Positions 46,901-60,200 of a stretch of DNA of 64,000 bases are shown piece by piece; within the stretch, counting starts at the first letter, position 1, and each line of letters starts with the position of its first letter. This stretch comes from Phoronis australis (taxonomy: Eukaryota; Phoronida; Phoronidae): contig NMRA01000399.1 of NCBI GenBank assembly GCA_002633005.1, forward strand, positions 26,481 through 90,480, written 5' to 3'. The translations under genes were made by a program, and so were the position numbers. Below the pieces are notes generated by a model. The model was not told where the DNA came from and did no database searches. It saw only the letters and a list, made by a program, of their open reading frames with translations.

Positions 46901-49900
46901 CTATGTATGGCACTAGTGGGCTCAGAGCCATGCTCTTTACATACTGTAGGAAACAAGTTTACATGTGTTACCGTTGAAGATAGGCTTATATCAGTTTATT
47001 GGAAGGGTCCCCAGGGCTTAGGGTGTACTTTTATCTTAGTACTTGAACTCAAAAATATTCTTTGCATTTTCCATTTACATCTTTGTAGGCTCTAGATAAG
47101 TGACTATTGTGTTTACATGGATGACTACCTGATACATGGATGACTACCTAATACTATTTGGCACTTGGTTACACCAGCATTAACTCGAAATCTTGAATTG
47201 GTTCTCAAGATATCCAGTTTGTAGTTCAAATCTAGGGGTCATCAAATCTAGGGGTCATCAAATCTAGGGGTCATCAAATCTAGGGGTCATCAAATGCGAT
47301 CATGAAATAAAAACTGTTATGTACTCTAACACTAATAGACATCAATCGTGAGTGTTCACTCAAGTATTATTGAAAATTTTAAATAATTTTCAGTCCCATT
47401 CCAAGTACAAAGATTAAACCCCATGTCCAGATTGGTATGATTAGAACATTGCCAACTTCCTAATGTTTTCAGGCATGACAGTTACCTCCAACGTCAGTAC
47501 TGAGTAGTCTGCAGGAGTCCCAGACATTGAGAACCAGTTTCATGCCTGTTGTTAATGAAGAACGCTGGTTCTCAAAATGCAAGACCACGGCCATTATTGC
47601 TTCTGATTATTCTAATGAATTAAAACAGTAACATTCATGTTAAATATGGAAGTTTCATTCAATATTTAGGTTTATTGACTATTTATGTGTCGGCAATTTG
47701 TTGTGAATTGTGAGCTCGGTTTGTTTAGGACGTTTTCATCTGTTTCTGTAAAAGTTCAATATTGGATTAATCGTTTCTTCAAAAGCCATCACGAGTGCTG
47801 ATTGTAGTTTCTACAAGGTACTCTTTATCTAAAATGTTTCACATTTTCTTGCCCAAGTCGTCTATGCCAGCCAAGTCATCTCTTCGAATTTCATTTGTTG
47901 CTTCGATGTTTATGGAGATGAGAAAACTTAGGCAATGGTGACATCAATAAGCACTAGAATTAGGAAAGTTGACTGGCATAACCTCTCAATTGTTTCAAAA
48001 TGGTGTAGTATATAGTTACATAACATCCATTCTAACTAGGAATTATGTGGGTCAGTAAATGATGAGGTGGAAGGTCAAAAATTCTAAAGTTCAAATTTTC
48101 AATTCTTTGCGTGAAGTTGACTGATCTATCATCTCCCGTTTATTGATTTAATCGTGTTTAAATTTTGATGCTGATGTGTACTCTGTTTCTCATTACATCC
48201 TGCCTGTTGGATATCACATTGTTGTACATAGCCTAACCAACTCATTGACATTCATTGGCCATGCACAACTTTTATTTCAGTACCAATTCTTGTTTATGAA
48301 CTAACTAGTACAATTTGATGTAATTCGTGTGTTCTTTTTGTCAAAATGCGTAACCAATGGAAATAATTGTTAAACGGGCATTAGGCATACTTTCTGTCTG
48401 TGCCTTGTGAGGGGAATTTTTGGGTGTGAGGGGAGAACTCTTCCTCTCAATCACCATCAATATCATCCCCCCGCCCTGTTGCAAGCCAAAACATTTTGTA
48501 CTCTTTCAAACTGGCACCAGTTTGAGTGATTGGAATGTCAAAGCAATCACTTGAGGGGAATTTTGGGCCTTGGGAGGGGAATTTTGGGCCTTGTGAGGGG
48601 AATTTTGGGCCTTGTGAGGGGAATTTNNNNNNNNNNNNNNNNNNNNNNNNNNNNNNNNNNNNNNNNNNNNNNNNNNNNNNNNNNNNNNNNNNNNNNNNNN
48701 NNNNNNNNNNNNNNNNNNNNNNNNNNNNNNNNNNNNNNNNNNNNNNNNNNNNNNNNNNNNNNNNNNNNNNNNNNNNNNNNNNNNNNNNNNNNNNNNNNNN
48801 NNNNNNNNNNNNNNNNNNNNNNNNNNNNNNNNNNNNNNNNNNNNNNNNNNNNNNNNNNNNNNNNNNNNNNNNNNNNNNNNNNNNNNNNNNNNNNNNNNNN
48901 NNNNNNNNNNNNNNNNNNNNNNNNNNNNNNNNNNNNNNNNNNNNNNNNNNNNNNNNNNNNNNNNNNNNNNNNNNNNNNNNNNNNNNNNNNNNNNNNNNNN
49001 NNNNNNNNNNNNNNNNNNNNNNNNNNNNNNNNNNNNNNNNNNNNNNNNNNNNNNNNNNNNNNNNNNNNNNNNNNNNNNNNNNNNNNNNNNNNNNNNNNNN
49101 NNNNNNNNNNNNNNNNNNNNNNNNNNNNNNNNNNNNNNNNNNNNNNNNNNNNNNNNNNNNNNNNNNNNNNNNNNNNNNNNNNNNNNNNNNNNNNNNNNNN
49201 NNNNNNNNNNNNNNNNNNNNNNNNNNNNNNNNNNNNNNNNNNNNNNNNNNTTTTTGACAATATTGGACAAGACAACTAGTTCTTGTCTGTCAATCATCTA
49301 AGTTCTTAACAGGTCCTCCTGGAGGCAATTTGTTTGCAAGTGTTGGATTTTATATTTTAACCTATTAAAAATAATTAAAAAATTATGGGTCATGGGTTGG
49401 AGAAATAAATGAAAAATATGGGCGGTGGGTACGAAATAAAAGTGCCTTCCCCCCCCTCCCATACAGATTTTGCTGGAACAGCCCTTATGGATAGGTTAGA
49501 ACTGGTGACTCACAAGCGCAGGGGTCATTGACGTCTGTCACTGGGTGTTTATTGTACAAGTTGTTAGACTTGTCATACTGTCAAATTGGTATTGTTGTTT
49601 GTCACTAGTTGTTAGTGTACAAGTTGTTAGACTATTCATACTCTCAAAGTATCCACGTAGCAAACTGTTCTCAACTTGTCCCTTATCCATACTCAGGTTA
49701 GAAGGGATTTCTGGGTATTAATAGAATTGGACATTTGATATTGCTTCACAGTTTTGCTCGGCATTTCCGACTTACATTTGGATTGAGGAATTCCACTGAA
49801 ATTTGACGGATCTGTTATGTTGTAGAATACTGACGTTCTTTGTGAATTTGATTGAATGCTCAAATATTAACACAATGACTTGAACACAATCCCTTTGTAT

Positions 49901-52900
49901 GCAGACCAGCACCATCTGTCTGTTACAGGTTCATTGAAAGTGGTGGCTGGGATGTTCTCTACGCCTGGCTACAGGAGTGCAAGTCGAACAAAAACGACGC
50001 CCTCTTACAGGAGCTACTTAAGCTCTACGTCAACTTCCCAGTGACGGTTGGTCTCCTTAAGCGGAATGGATGTGCCAAGACAATTAAATCAGTCAGCAAG
50101 TCATCGGACAACGAAGGTAATAAGCCCGCACTGGACGCCAACGAACATGATCTGAGAATAATCACTGGAAAAGGTTTTGTTCAGAGTAGCTGCACCAGAG
50201 TTTGGCCCACAAGATGGTCTGAATGCAAGTATGGTATATATTGAAGTAAATAGTGATCAGGGTACGAAAAATCCCTAAAATCATTGGTTCTTGCCTTGTG
50301 TAACAATAATCAAGGAAATCTTAAATCTGTTTTTCTGGAAAATTCTGAAGTACTGACAAATGCCTCGTAGTTTTTGTGGTAAAAATTCAAATATTTGGGA
50401 ACTTGTTAAAGTTTTGACCAGTTAAAAGTGATGAAAAACAAACACAAACGAGTAAAAAAATACGATGCAGTTTTCCTAACGTGGATGTTTGATTATAGTT
50501 TATGCTGTTGTGTAGGATTGTTGAATAGAAATTCAAGTTTTAGCTGTAGTGAAATTGTGCATGCTTTCAAACAGAGGCTAGTATTTTGAGATCATGTGAC
50601 AAAGACCACATACGACGTCCACCTAAGACATAGTGTAATTGTAAGAAAGTAAAATGTTTATCCATAACTTGAGTTCATATGACATTTGTTTAAACAAAAC
50701 AAGGCACGTCATTAAAAATTTAAGTGTGCCAACACTATCATACTAGTTGTGAAATGTTGTGCACACTATGTAGTAAGAGTGATCACGCTTGTCGATAATT
50801 ACATTTCATGCTGTTGATAGTTATCCACATTTCACAATGTCGTAGAAATCACTACTTCCAATAACAAGTAAACTTTTAATAATTACTTTTGTGTACATGG
50901 TAAAAATGTTGCAAAACGGCCCATAGCAGAAGTTCCAGTTAAAACAAAATACACAAAAATCATTTTTCAATTGCTTTAGTTTGATACCTCTGTACACTAG
51001 GAAGCGCAGTAACACAAACATAGACATAATAAGAAAATGTTGCCATTTTTTGTACACTTACAGGAGTAGTCTTGTGATAGTAGTCCTCAGTATGAATGGT
51101 ACCTTAGTTACAAGTCTAACATTTGTTGATGTCATGAACCTATCGGATGTGGGTCAGAGGTTATGGACTGGAATGGGCTAATGTTTGGGGAACTACCACG
51201 CATTTCTCTATTTCATAACTGAGCATTCTCTGCATCGTCTCTGGTGGTCTGGCGTCCGCGGCTGTATCTCCTAAATCCCTTGTAGGATCTTATTGAAATT
51301 TGGCGGGTGTGTTCCAATGGGTTTGACGACAAAGGGCTAAGATTTTTGTACTGACCTGAGTACTGCTGTGCCCCCTAGTGGCAATTTTAGTTTTTTACGT
51401 TTGCCTCTGCATCTTCAAAGATCCTCAAACGATTTTCATGAAATTTGGCACATAGGCATCTATTAATGAAATGACGCTACCCTTTCGCTTTTAGGTGGAT
51501 TCGAGGCATTTTGTGCCATCTGGTAGCCCTTTTTACTATTTTCGAGTGTCCACCCCTCTATCAACCACACCACTGTAAGGATGATTGTGAAAATGGGCAT
51601 GTATGTTCTTACTATGAAGAGGACCATTGACAATGATTTTCTGACTACTTGACAACTGGGGCGCCTCCTAGTGGCAGTGTGTATTTGAAGTTGACAATGA
51701 AAGAAGACGACTTTCAGACGGATTCAATGAACACTGTTTCCCCTAGTGGCAGTTTATTTTTTTCTGTTTCTCTGAAGTTCCTTGACGGATTTTCATGAAA
51801 TTTAGTAAAGAGCTTTGTGTTAACGAAACAATGACATTTTCCCGATTTCGGACATATTCGGCGTATTTTGCGCCTTCTAGTCATTTTTACTGTTTTCTTG
51901 TGTTTTTGGCCCCCGCCCTCTGTCAACCAAACCACTCTTAGGAAGATTGTGAAAATTGGATTATATGTTCTCAGTGTGAGGCGGATGGTTGACGATGATT
52001 TTCCGTCGACTTTGATTACTGTGGTACCTCCTAGTGGCGGTTTTGTTTTTTTATGCCCTTAACTGTATCTCCTAAGCCCTATGCAGGATCTTTATTATAT
52101 TTAGCAGATGTATTTATGTGAAGTTGACAACAAAAGACATCGACTTTCTTGTGTATCCCAACGAACGCTGTGGCCCCTAGTGGCAATTTCATTTTTTCTG
52201 TTTTGCTCTGGAGTTCCTTGACACATATTTATGAATTGTCGTAAATAGCTTTGTGTTAAAGAAACAGTGACATTGTCTTGTTTTTGGATGGATTCCAAGT
52301 ATTTTGCACCATCTAGTGGCCATTTTTATGTCACAATTAAACACTGCTAAAAGCACACCGTTTGCAGTGCATTCGTGGGTGCATTTCAACGCTTCGCATT
52401 GCTCTTGTAAATTTAAATGTGTCCCGTTTTGATAACTGATGGTTGAATATATGCTTGGGCAAATGGGTCATCAAATCTGTTGAACCTTGTATCAGTTTTA
52501 ATGTTTGTGCCAACACATTCACTAAAATATTCCAAATTGTTCCATAGTGCTAAAGCACTACAATACAGTAAGCAGTATCTTACCTTATGTCCTTGTGCTC
52601 TTGTCCATTTAGGTACAAAGCCTGTACGAATTCACACATTTTTAACTGTTCAGTTACTCCATCAGACAGCAACAAATAAAATAAGCTGTATTTCAAGGTA
52701 TTTTAGTGAAACCAAAGTTTGAGTTACTTATTAGCAATCAATTGCCCAATTCAGTTCCATTTTGCATTTAAAAATATCTGTTTCTTTCAATAATGACTTC
52801 ATACGTTTGTGGATACTATTTGATTTGAGCAGTTTTAGTTCATTGAACACCACTGGTTGCCTCCACCATAGAATGAGGCTATAGAAATATACCTGGCATT

Positions 52901-54229
52901 GAATGGCATAGTGACTTCTATAGTCACATTCACATGAACAAATGCAAATTAGTTACTTGAGAAACTGGATTTTGCAGATTTTGAAACACACTTAATGTTT
53001 TCTAGGGTCTTCCAGATAAAAGGCTAGGTTGTTCATGTGTTGGTTAAAACTGGCAAACTTATTGAATTAGAAACTACATGTTTACAAAATCAAATTTCTA
53101 TGCCCTTGTTAAAATTGTGCTTTGAAAAAGAGTTCCATAAAAACATAACTGGTCTGCGCATGGCTGCTGCAGATGTTGAAGGCGGGTTCTGGCCAAGGTG
53201 GGCACTGGCCAATTGTGAATGGGGCTTAGTTGGAGAGTGAAAATCTACCTTTGGAATGTTTTTAAAGGTTCCTGCATAGCAGCTTGTCTCGGTAGTCCTG
53301 GCTACTTATTGTCTCCAGCCCACAGAATTTTCCCTATTTTTATTTCTGAAAGATTGTGGGAATGTAAAAATTGCAGGTTATCTTGGTCGTATATCACCAG
53401 TAAGGCCTTATTAACCACGTATGTATTGCAAGGGATGTGAGATAAGTCATGCTTCTGCCTATCATTCCACTGAGCAAAGACAGTGTCTGAACTTGGGTCT
53501 GGGGCCACTTGTAATTGATGCTGCCATTTGTTGCTGGAACAGACCAATTAGTTGCTTTACTAAGGTCCCTGAATAGTGGAGAAGGGCAAGGGGAACACTT
53601 GAATGTTGAAGTATATTTAAGGTGAATGATCATTTGTAAACATGCGTAAAGGTGGGTGAGTTGTAAATACATTGTAAAAGTGGGTAAGTTTCTTTGCTGA
53701 TGTTTCACAAAGTAACTAAAGTTGGGTGTCATTTAGACTGAACACTGCTGATTCAGTCCTGTTAATATGAAGCCTTTGTTTCAGAAATCAAGAAGCTATC
53801 TAGTGACATAGTGACACGGTGGATGAAAACAGTGCGAGGTGATGCGTCGGACTTGAGCACCACAAAGAAGAAGAAGGCAGACAGCATCGCCGATGCAGAG
53901 AATCATAAAAACGGCGAGAAATCGAAACACCACCGCAAGGAAAGGCGTAACTCGGCGGAGAAAAAAGACTCTGCAAAACAAAACAACGAATCTGGCAATA
54001 ATAAAGAGAGTGTGGAGACTAAGAGCCGTCCAAAGACGGTTAAACTTCATAACTCTAAATTCCGCTCAACGGGGCTCGAGGAGGACATTCAATTACCAAA
54101 GGTTATTAAAAAGAAGGCGTCTGAACCAGCAAAGACTATAAAACGTCCCGTGTGAGTGTCCTGTACGAGTGACTCGTGTTGGTAGCGCGACTCACCGCCG
54201 TGTGTCCGGTCACATAAAGTGGCATTGGG

Positions 54230-54260
<31 letters not shown>

Positions 54261-57200
54261 AAATATTTAATGAATGTTATTTGACTGCAATGCGCCCCTT
54301 GCTACTGTGGTCACTCATTGGCTGCCCTGACATACTGGCTTATGAACACAAAATGAGTTACTCAATGGTACGAAAAAAAATCAGTTGGGTATTATTTCAA
54401 AAAGTATTTGAAATTGGCTAACCTTGGTCTAGACTTTTTATGTTATGCTAATCCCTTGGTATAAATTTTATCCATCTTATTTTGCCCGTCCCAATTACCT
54501 GTCTTTAAAAGAGCTTTATAGATTTCGTGCCGATTGCTTGTTTCACCTATTTCACATGCTGTGTCTGGCCAAGAAATCTCATCTCATTTCAGTATTTCCA
54601 TTAGTTAAACTATTCTTTATCTTCCCTAACATTGAAAATGACCGTTCTCGTTAATTCACAAACCAGTTGCTGTGTATTGTCCCTCGATTTTGCTCATCAA
54701 ATGGCAATGTCAGACTTTCAATTCATTGAAAACGTGCCAGGAGCATAACATAATGGAATTCTTGCATACCGTTCAACTTCAAACCAGATATTGTCAGGGC
54801 ATTCAAAAGGGTGTACCCTGCTGGCTTGGAGGGGTGCTTCAATCCGATGTAATATTGTGATACACTGGGATGCATTTAAAATTGGTCGAATCATTCACAC
54901 AAGCCACACTCTTTAAGGTTAACTAACTTGAAAATGTATACATTCTCCGTTGAAGTAGAAAACGTAAAAATTCCACTTCTTCGCTGCTAACCAATCTGTT
55001 GATTGCGTGACCGTTATTTTACAGTAAAATTTGTTAAAAAAGTAGGTAACAATAACATAACTAACTAAACCTCTTTTCATTCCAGTATTTCAGATGAAAT
55101 GTCCAAAATAATCTCACATTTTTATTCATTTCTTTTTATTTAACATTAAGTCTAAATAAACGCGCATCTTGACAAAAAAACACCGATTTAGAGCACTTCT
55201 CTATAATTGGAGGTAATTTTAGGGCATTTCGTCGTTCCTTGAGACCTTTGAGTATTAAATAACATGCTGTGACAAGCCAACGTGTAGAGCTTGTTCTTCA
55301 GCAATAATGAACTGTTAGTTCTTTCAAAGCCTTAAAGATGTCTCTGATTGAACAAAAGACCAATTTTATACCAACTTAACAATAAGAGGTTTAAGTTAAA
55401 GTTTATGTTTGATGGAAAGCCTTTTTTTTGCCTCTATTGTTTTCATTAAAGACAAATGTACCCAATTTCTTATTGCACCTTAACAAAATGAAACAATTTA
55501 ACAGTAATTAGTAACATCGTTTATAGGAACAATTAATTAATAATGATGTATCAGAAAGTTTTTCTAAATCTAATGGTCATCTCAGATGTGATCTTGTGAC
55601 GTGAGCAAAATTTTTGATGTTTTTGCTGTGCTGAACAGCAGCACACATCACAGGTTTTATACAGAGGTGAACAAATGAATGTCCAATACAAACATTGGCT
55701 CATAATCCACCTGCCAAAAGGTGTCGAAGGTCAGTTAGGTGTCAAAGGTCAGTTAAACACAAACAGTATTTCGTGTTAAGGCCCATTAGAAAGAAAATTT
55801 GCTTTGCTCAAGTTTTGTTGCAAAGATAAAAATGAAAACCACATTGCATGATTGGGAAAGCTGTTTTGAGTAAGCAGATCAGCACTGTGGTTCAACTCAT
55901 CGGCATAACACAGACAAACATCTGAAGCTTGCATCGAGTTAATTGCATTTTTCAGAAATCTTCACCGCACTTGTTAATTTGTTCAAATTGGGAATGTAGA
56001 GGGTATTTTATAAACGGGGTGAGATTTATGTGCTTTGTAGCCATAAATTACAAAAGTTGATATATTTTTAATTCTATTTACTGAGCATTATATTAATGCT
56101 CAGATTTTAGAGTTTATGAAATGCTCAAATAACCGTAAATGACACACAAAATAATTTTATCAGAGATTAACTGTTAAATTAAATCTGTCGACATGTAGAC
56201 AAATTAAACTTTTTTGTTGAAAGGTGCAATAGTTTTTTAATTCTACGCACAGAAGACATGTTTGTTGCACCTTGAAAGACGAGGTATTTATTTAGTAAAA
56301 AGTTTACTTGTTATTATACATGAGTTGTTACTACTGTTGTTGAACAATAAACTATAAAAGCTTCAACTTTTGTTTAATTGATTGTTATTAATTTATCCAG
56401 CAGACTATACACTATTACCCGCAGTAGACTTTTGGGCTGCCAATACCAAAATATCTACCTAACTTTTACACACTGAATAATGCTTGCAAAATCCAGATGA
56501 CCATTTGATTTGGTCCAATTGGCTACTCGCGTGTCCAGTGTTTGTACAGGTGGTCTATGCTAAGTCTCCACGCCTTCTGAAGTCCTCATTCCCTGTATTG
56601 TAGATTGCCTGGTGCATCAAAATCTCTTGAACCCCCAGAGAAGAAGGTTCGTCCTCCGGGCACCACCAGTGTCACCACTGCATCAGTAACAACAGCATCT
56701 TCCACAGACAGAGCTGGCGGTGTCAAGATGATAGCAGCCAGACCTAGGCGTAAGTGCACTTTCTTAACATACACTTCATTTTAACATCTCTTGTAGAAAA
56801 GCAAATAATAGACAAAAGAACATCTATATTACAATTACTGTTTCACAAATCCCAACTTCAACTGAGCTGTATTATTAAGACGCTATATGCAAAACATGGC
56901 AGTAAAATTATTTTGCATGTTGTGTATATTTATTACTTCTCTAGATAATACAGCTGAGTTGAAGTTGTGAGACATCAGGTACTTGTAACAAAAATGGAAT
57001 TTAATAAAATTTTGATCGCTAATTTTATCCTCATTTTATGGCCATAAATGAACATAATGCATAAAATTGGTGCTGAATACATAAAACAATTGGGGGGTTA
57101 TCTTTCTAAATGAGCAATGGACCCTACTATTTAGGTCACGTGGTGTTATAAAACCATCTCTTCTTGCATTGCACTTGGATTAGAAACGGATTTTTAGGCT

Positions 57201-60200
57201 TAAGAATGGTTCTCATTTGCTTCCAGAACCACTAAGTTGCTTGTAATGTCGTGCTCGATCAGACCCATGAAGTAGCTTGTCACTGTTGGCTAGTCTAATC
57301 CATCGTGCACTCCAGAATATTTTTACTGACTTCATTATCACCTCGCTTTTTCCAGCACCTGTTCTACAAATGTCAGAGAGTTCAGGTTTCATGGACGCCA
57401 TAGCAACGGCCAAGCCTGTCGCTAGGAAGCGGAAAAAGGCCCCTTCTAAACCCACCACTCCTACTTCCCCCACCCCACCAAAGCAGCCTGCAGTCCCTTC
57501 TGTAAGTATTAAGCTTGACTTGGCATTCCCGTTGTCATGGTACTTGAGTTTGTGTTAAAAAAATGTACGCAATGATTTATTTATAGCTAAATAACTACAT
57601 GCTATAGTGTTGTCTGCATCCATCTTTGGCTGGTGGACATTCTGTAGACGCAACATGTTTGCAAAACACAAGGTCACACAAGTCTTTGGCTTGTGGACGT
57701 TCTGTAGACGCAATGTACTTGCAAAATACAAAGATCACACAAGTCTTTGCACAATATTGCCATGTGTTACAAGCGAAGGGCTTAATCACACTAGCTTTAC
57801 TTGTGAGTTTGTTGCCAGTTTTAGTAAAGCATCACTCATCAGCGCACTAGTGTAAGTCATGAGGAAGCATACCCAGTGTTGGGGTATGCAGAGGTGTGCT
57901 GCTTTCACTTTTTGATGATAAACCTGCATCAGGATTTGATTATGACTAAATAAGCCTGCTACATGCTGGCTTTGCATTTTGTCTGCACCCATCTTTGATA
58001 CCGCTGATCATGTGAAACTTGGTCAAACACTGCGCAGTCGTTATCAACAGAACTTGATCTTGTATTAGTTTTTTCTGTCAGTGAAATCACATTTTATCGT
58101 AAGCTTTTCTGACAATACATGTGCTGATGGCAGGTTTGTTAATGAAATAGTTATAATTAGATCACTGTCATACAGAAGACTTACTGAGTCATCCTAATGC
58201 TGACTTAAGCCACTGACACATAAGAGGTTGTGGTCTGTATTTTGTCATTTAAAAACTCATTGTTAATGTGGTTTCTAACAGTTCTATCAAGACACGTTGG
58301 ACACCAATGGGGATGAGGCGATGTCCCCTGATGCTAAGGAGGACAGCAGTGTAGCTAATAGTGAAGCCGGTCAGTACTGTCTAGTGTATCTATTGTGTAT
58401 CATAATACTAGTAGTAACATGTTTGTCTGTGGGGATGGTATATATCTTTCACTTTATGCTTGCTGTATGGCAGCTGTGTTGGGACATGTATTTTACCATA
58501 GACAAAAAATACGGAGACTATGCGTGCTATGTGGCGGATGTGTGTGTACGTATATTTTACCACAGACAAGCAATACGGAGATTATGTGTACTGTAAGACA
58601 GCTGTGTTTGGATGTGTATTTTACCGTAGACTAGCAACACAACAATTATCGCCAGTTTGTCAAGTTACATGCGGTAGCACACCTAGCTACAAACCAAAGT
58701 ACTAATTCTTCAACTATTCAGCCCACTATGTAGCAGACAAGTGAAATTTTGTCCAAACAATTCCACAAAAACAAAGCTTTCAGGAATTTTTTATAATTTC
58801 TAATCTTGTTTTGCACTGTGTAGGTCCTATAACACAACATTTGGTAAAACTTCCAATATTTGTACCAAAGTAATCGGTGATTTTGTTGATTATTTTTGTG
58901 TGAAGTAAGTGGATGCACACCCACCATGTCATGTGGGTCAAATCACCACCATGATACTTTTCGCTTATCGAGGTTTATTGAACTTTTTCGAAGTTGTGAA
59001 GTTTGACAAACTGAGGCTTGTAGTTTTCCAGGTTATATCACAAGGTGACACTAATAGACGTTGAATTTTGTGTGTTAATGGATCTACGTTATCTTAAATT
59101 TTACAACAGTCACAAACGTTGACAACATTGGTTATCGTCGTCTGTTGTAGGTGATCAAAGTGAGGCTAGCGAGTCATCCAGTACCTTGGATGGTTCGGTC
59201 AAAAAGAAGAAAAAGAAAACTGTCTCTTGGGCGCAGGAGTCTAACCTTCACACATACCATTATTTTGAAATGGAAGAAGGGGAGAGGGGTAAGTAAGCCT
59301 TATTCTGGGGTCGGGTCACTTACTGTTGATTTGATACATTGGTGCTGGCAATATTGGAAGTCAAGGGTCAAGTAGAGGTCAACATGTGAGCGGCTCATGG
59401 TGTCAAAGATTTTTAGTTACACTACCGGGCAAAATTGAAGTGTGCTGTATTGCAACCTACAACTATGTGAATTTTAGCCTTGAACTCCCGATTAGTTTTA
59501 TACGGAATGCAGTTGATTTCAAAGTCGTATGTGGAAAATCGGAGTATTTAGACACGACTTAAATTGAACGTTAGCTTTCTGAGTGGGTGATATTCATTTG
59601 CAGTGAATGTGAACCGGGTGAAGGATTCTGACGAGATGAAGAAGAAAGACTTAATGATGGACCGACAAGCTGTAGAGAATGTAAAGAAACAGGCAAAGTT
59701 GGCCAGAGATAAGATGACTGAGGAAATACAGTGGTAAGTATAGTGGGCAGTGAGGAGGCAGTGTTGCCTAGAGGCTTTAGTGTCTGCCAGAGTGAGGCCT
59801 AGTGGCTTTAGTGTCTGCCTCAGTGTGGCCTAGAGGCTTAAGTGTCTGCCTCAGTGGGGCCTGGTGGCTTTAGTGTCTGCCTCAGTGGGGCCTGATGGCT
59901 TTAGTGTCTGCCTCAGTGGGGCCTGGTGGCTTTAGTGTCTGCCTCAGTGAGGCCTAGAGGCTTTAGTGTCTGCCCCAGTGAGGCCTAGTGGCTTTAGTGT
60001 CTGCCTCAGTGGGGCCTGGTGGCTTTAGTGTCTGCCTCCTGTTCTCATGGTCATAAGTTTATATCTCACTGTATTGCACTGCTAGATTGGTGAGTCCGGT
60101 CTCCAGCACCTCAGCTCAGTCTAAATGTGTGTATATTTATGTCTATGGCTTCAAGTGTGTTGTGCAATGGGCCGAGCTGAGCGCCCTGCACATAATGCAG

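Noticed and set aside
48506-49297. Long open frames on both strands across the N run
   Set aside because: They consist almost entirely of undetermined residues flanked by a minisatellite; they carry no evidence of coding.
57213-57473. Minus-strand frame opposite the PPP1R10 exon at 57356-57501
   Set aside because: A shadow of a confirmed exon; no homology and no splice logic.
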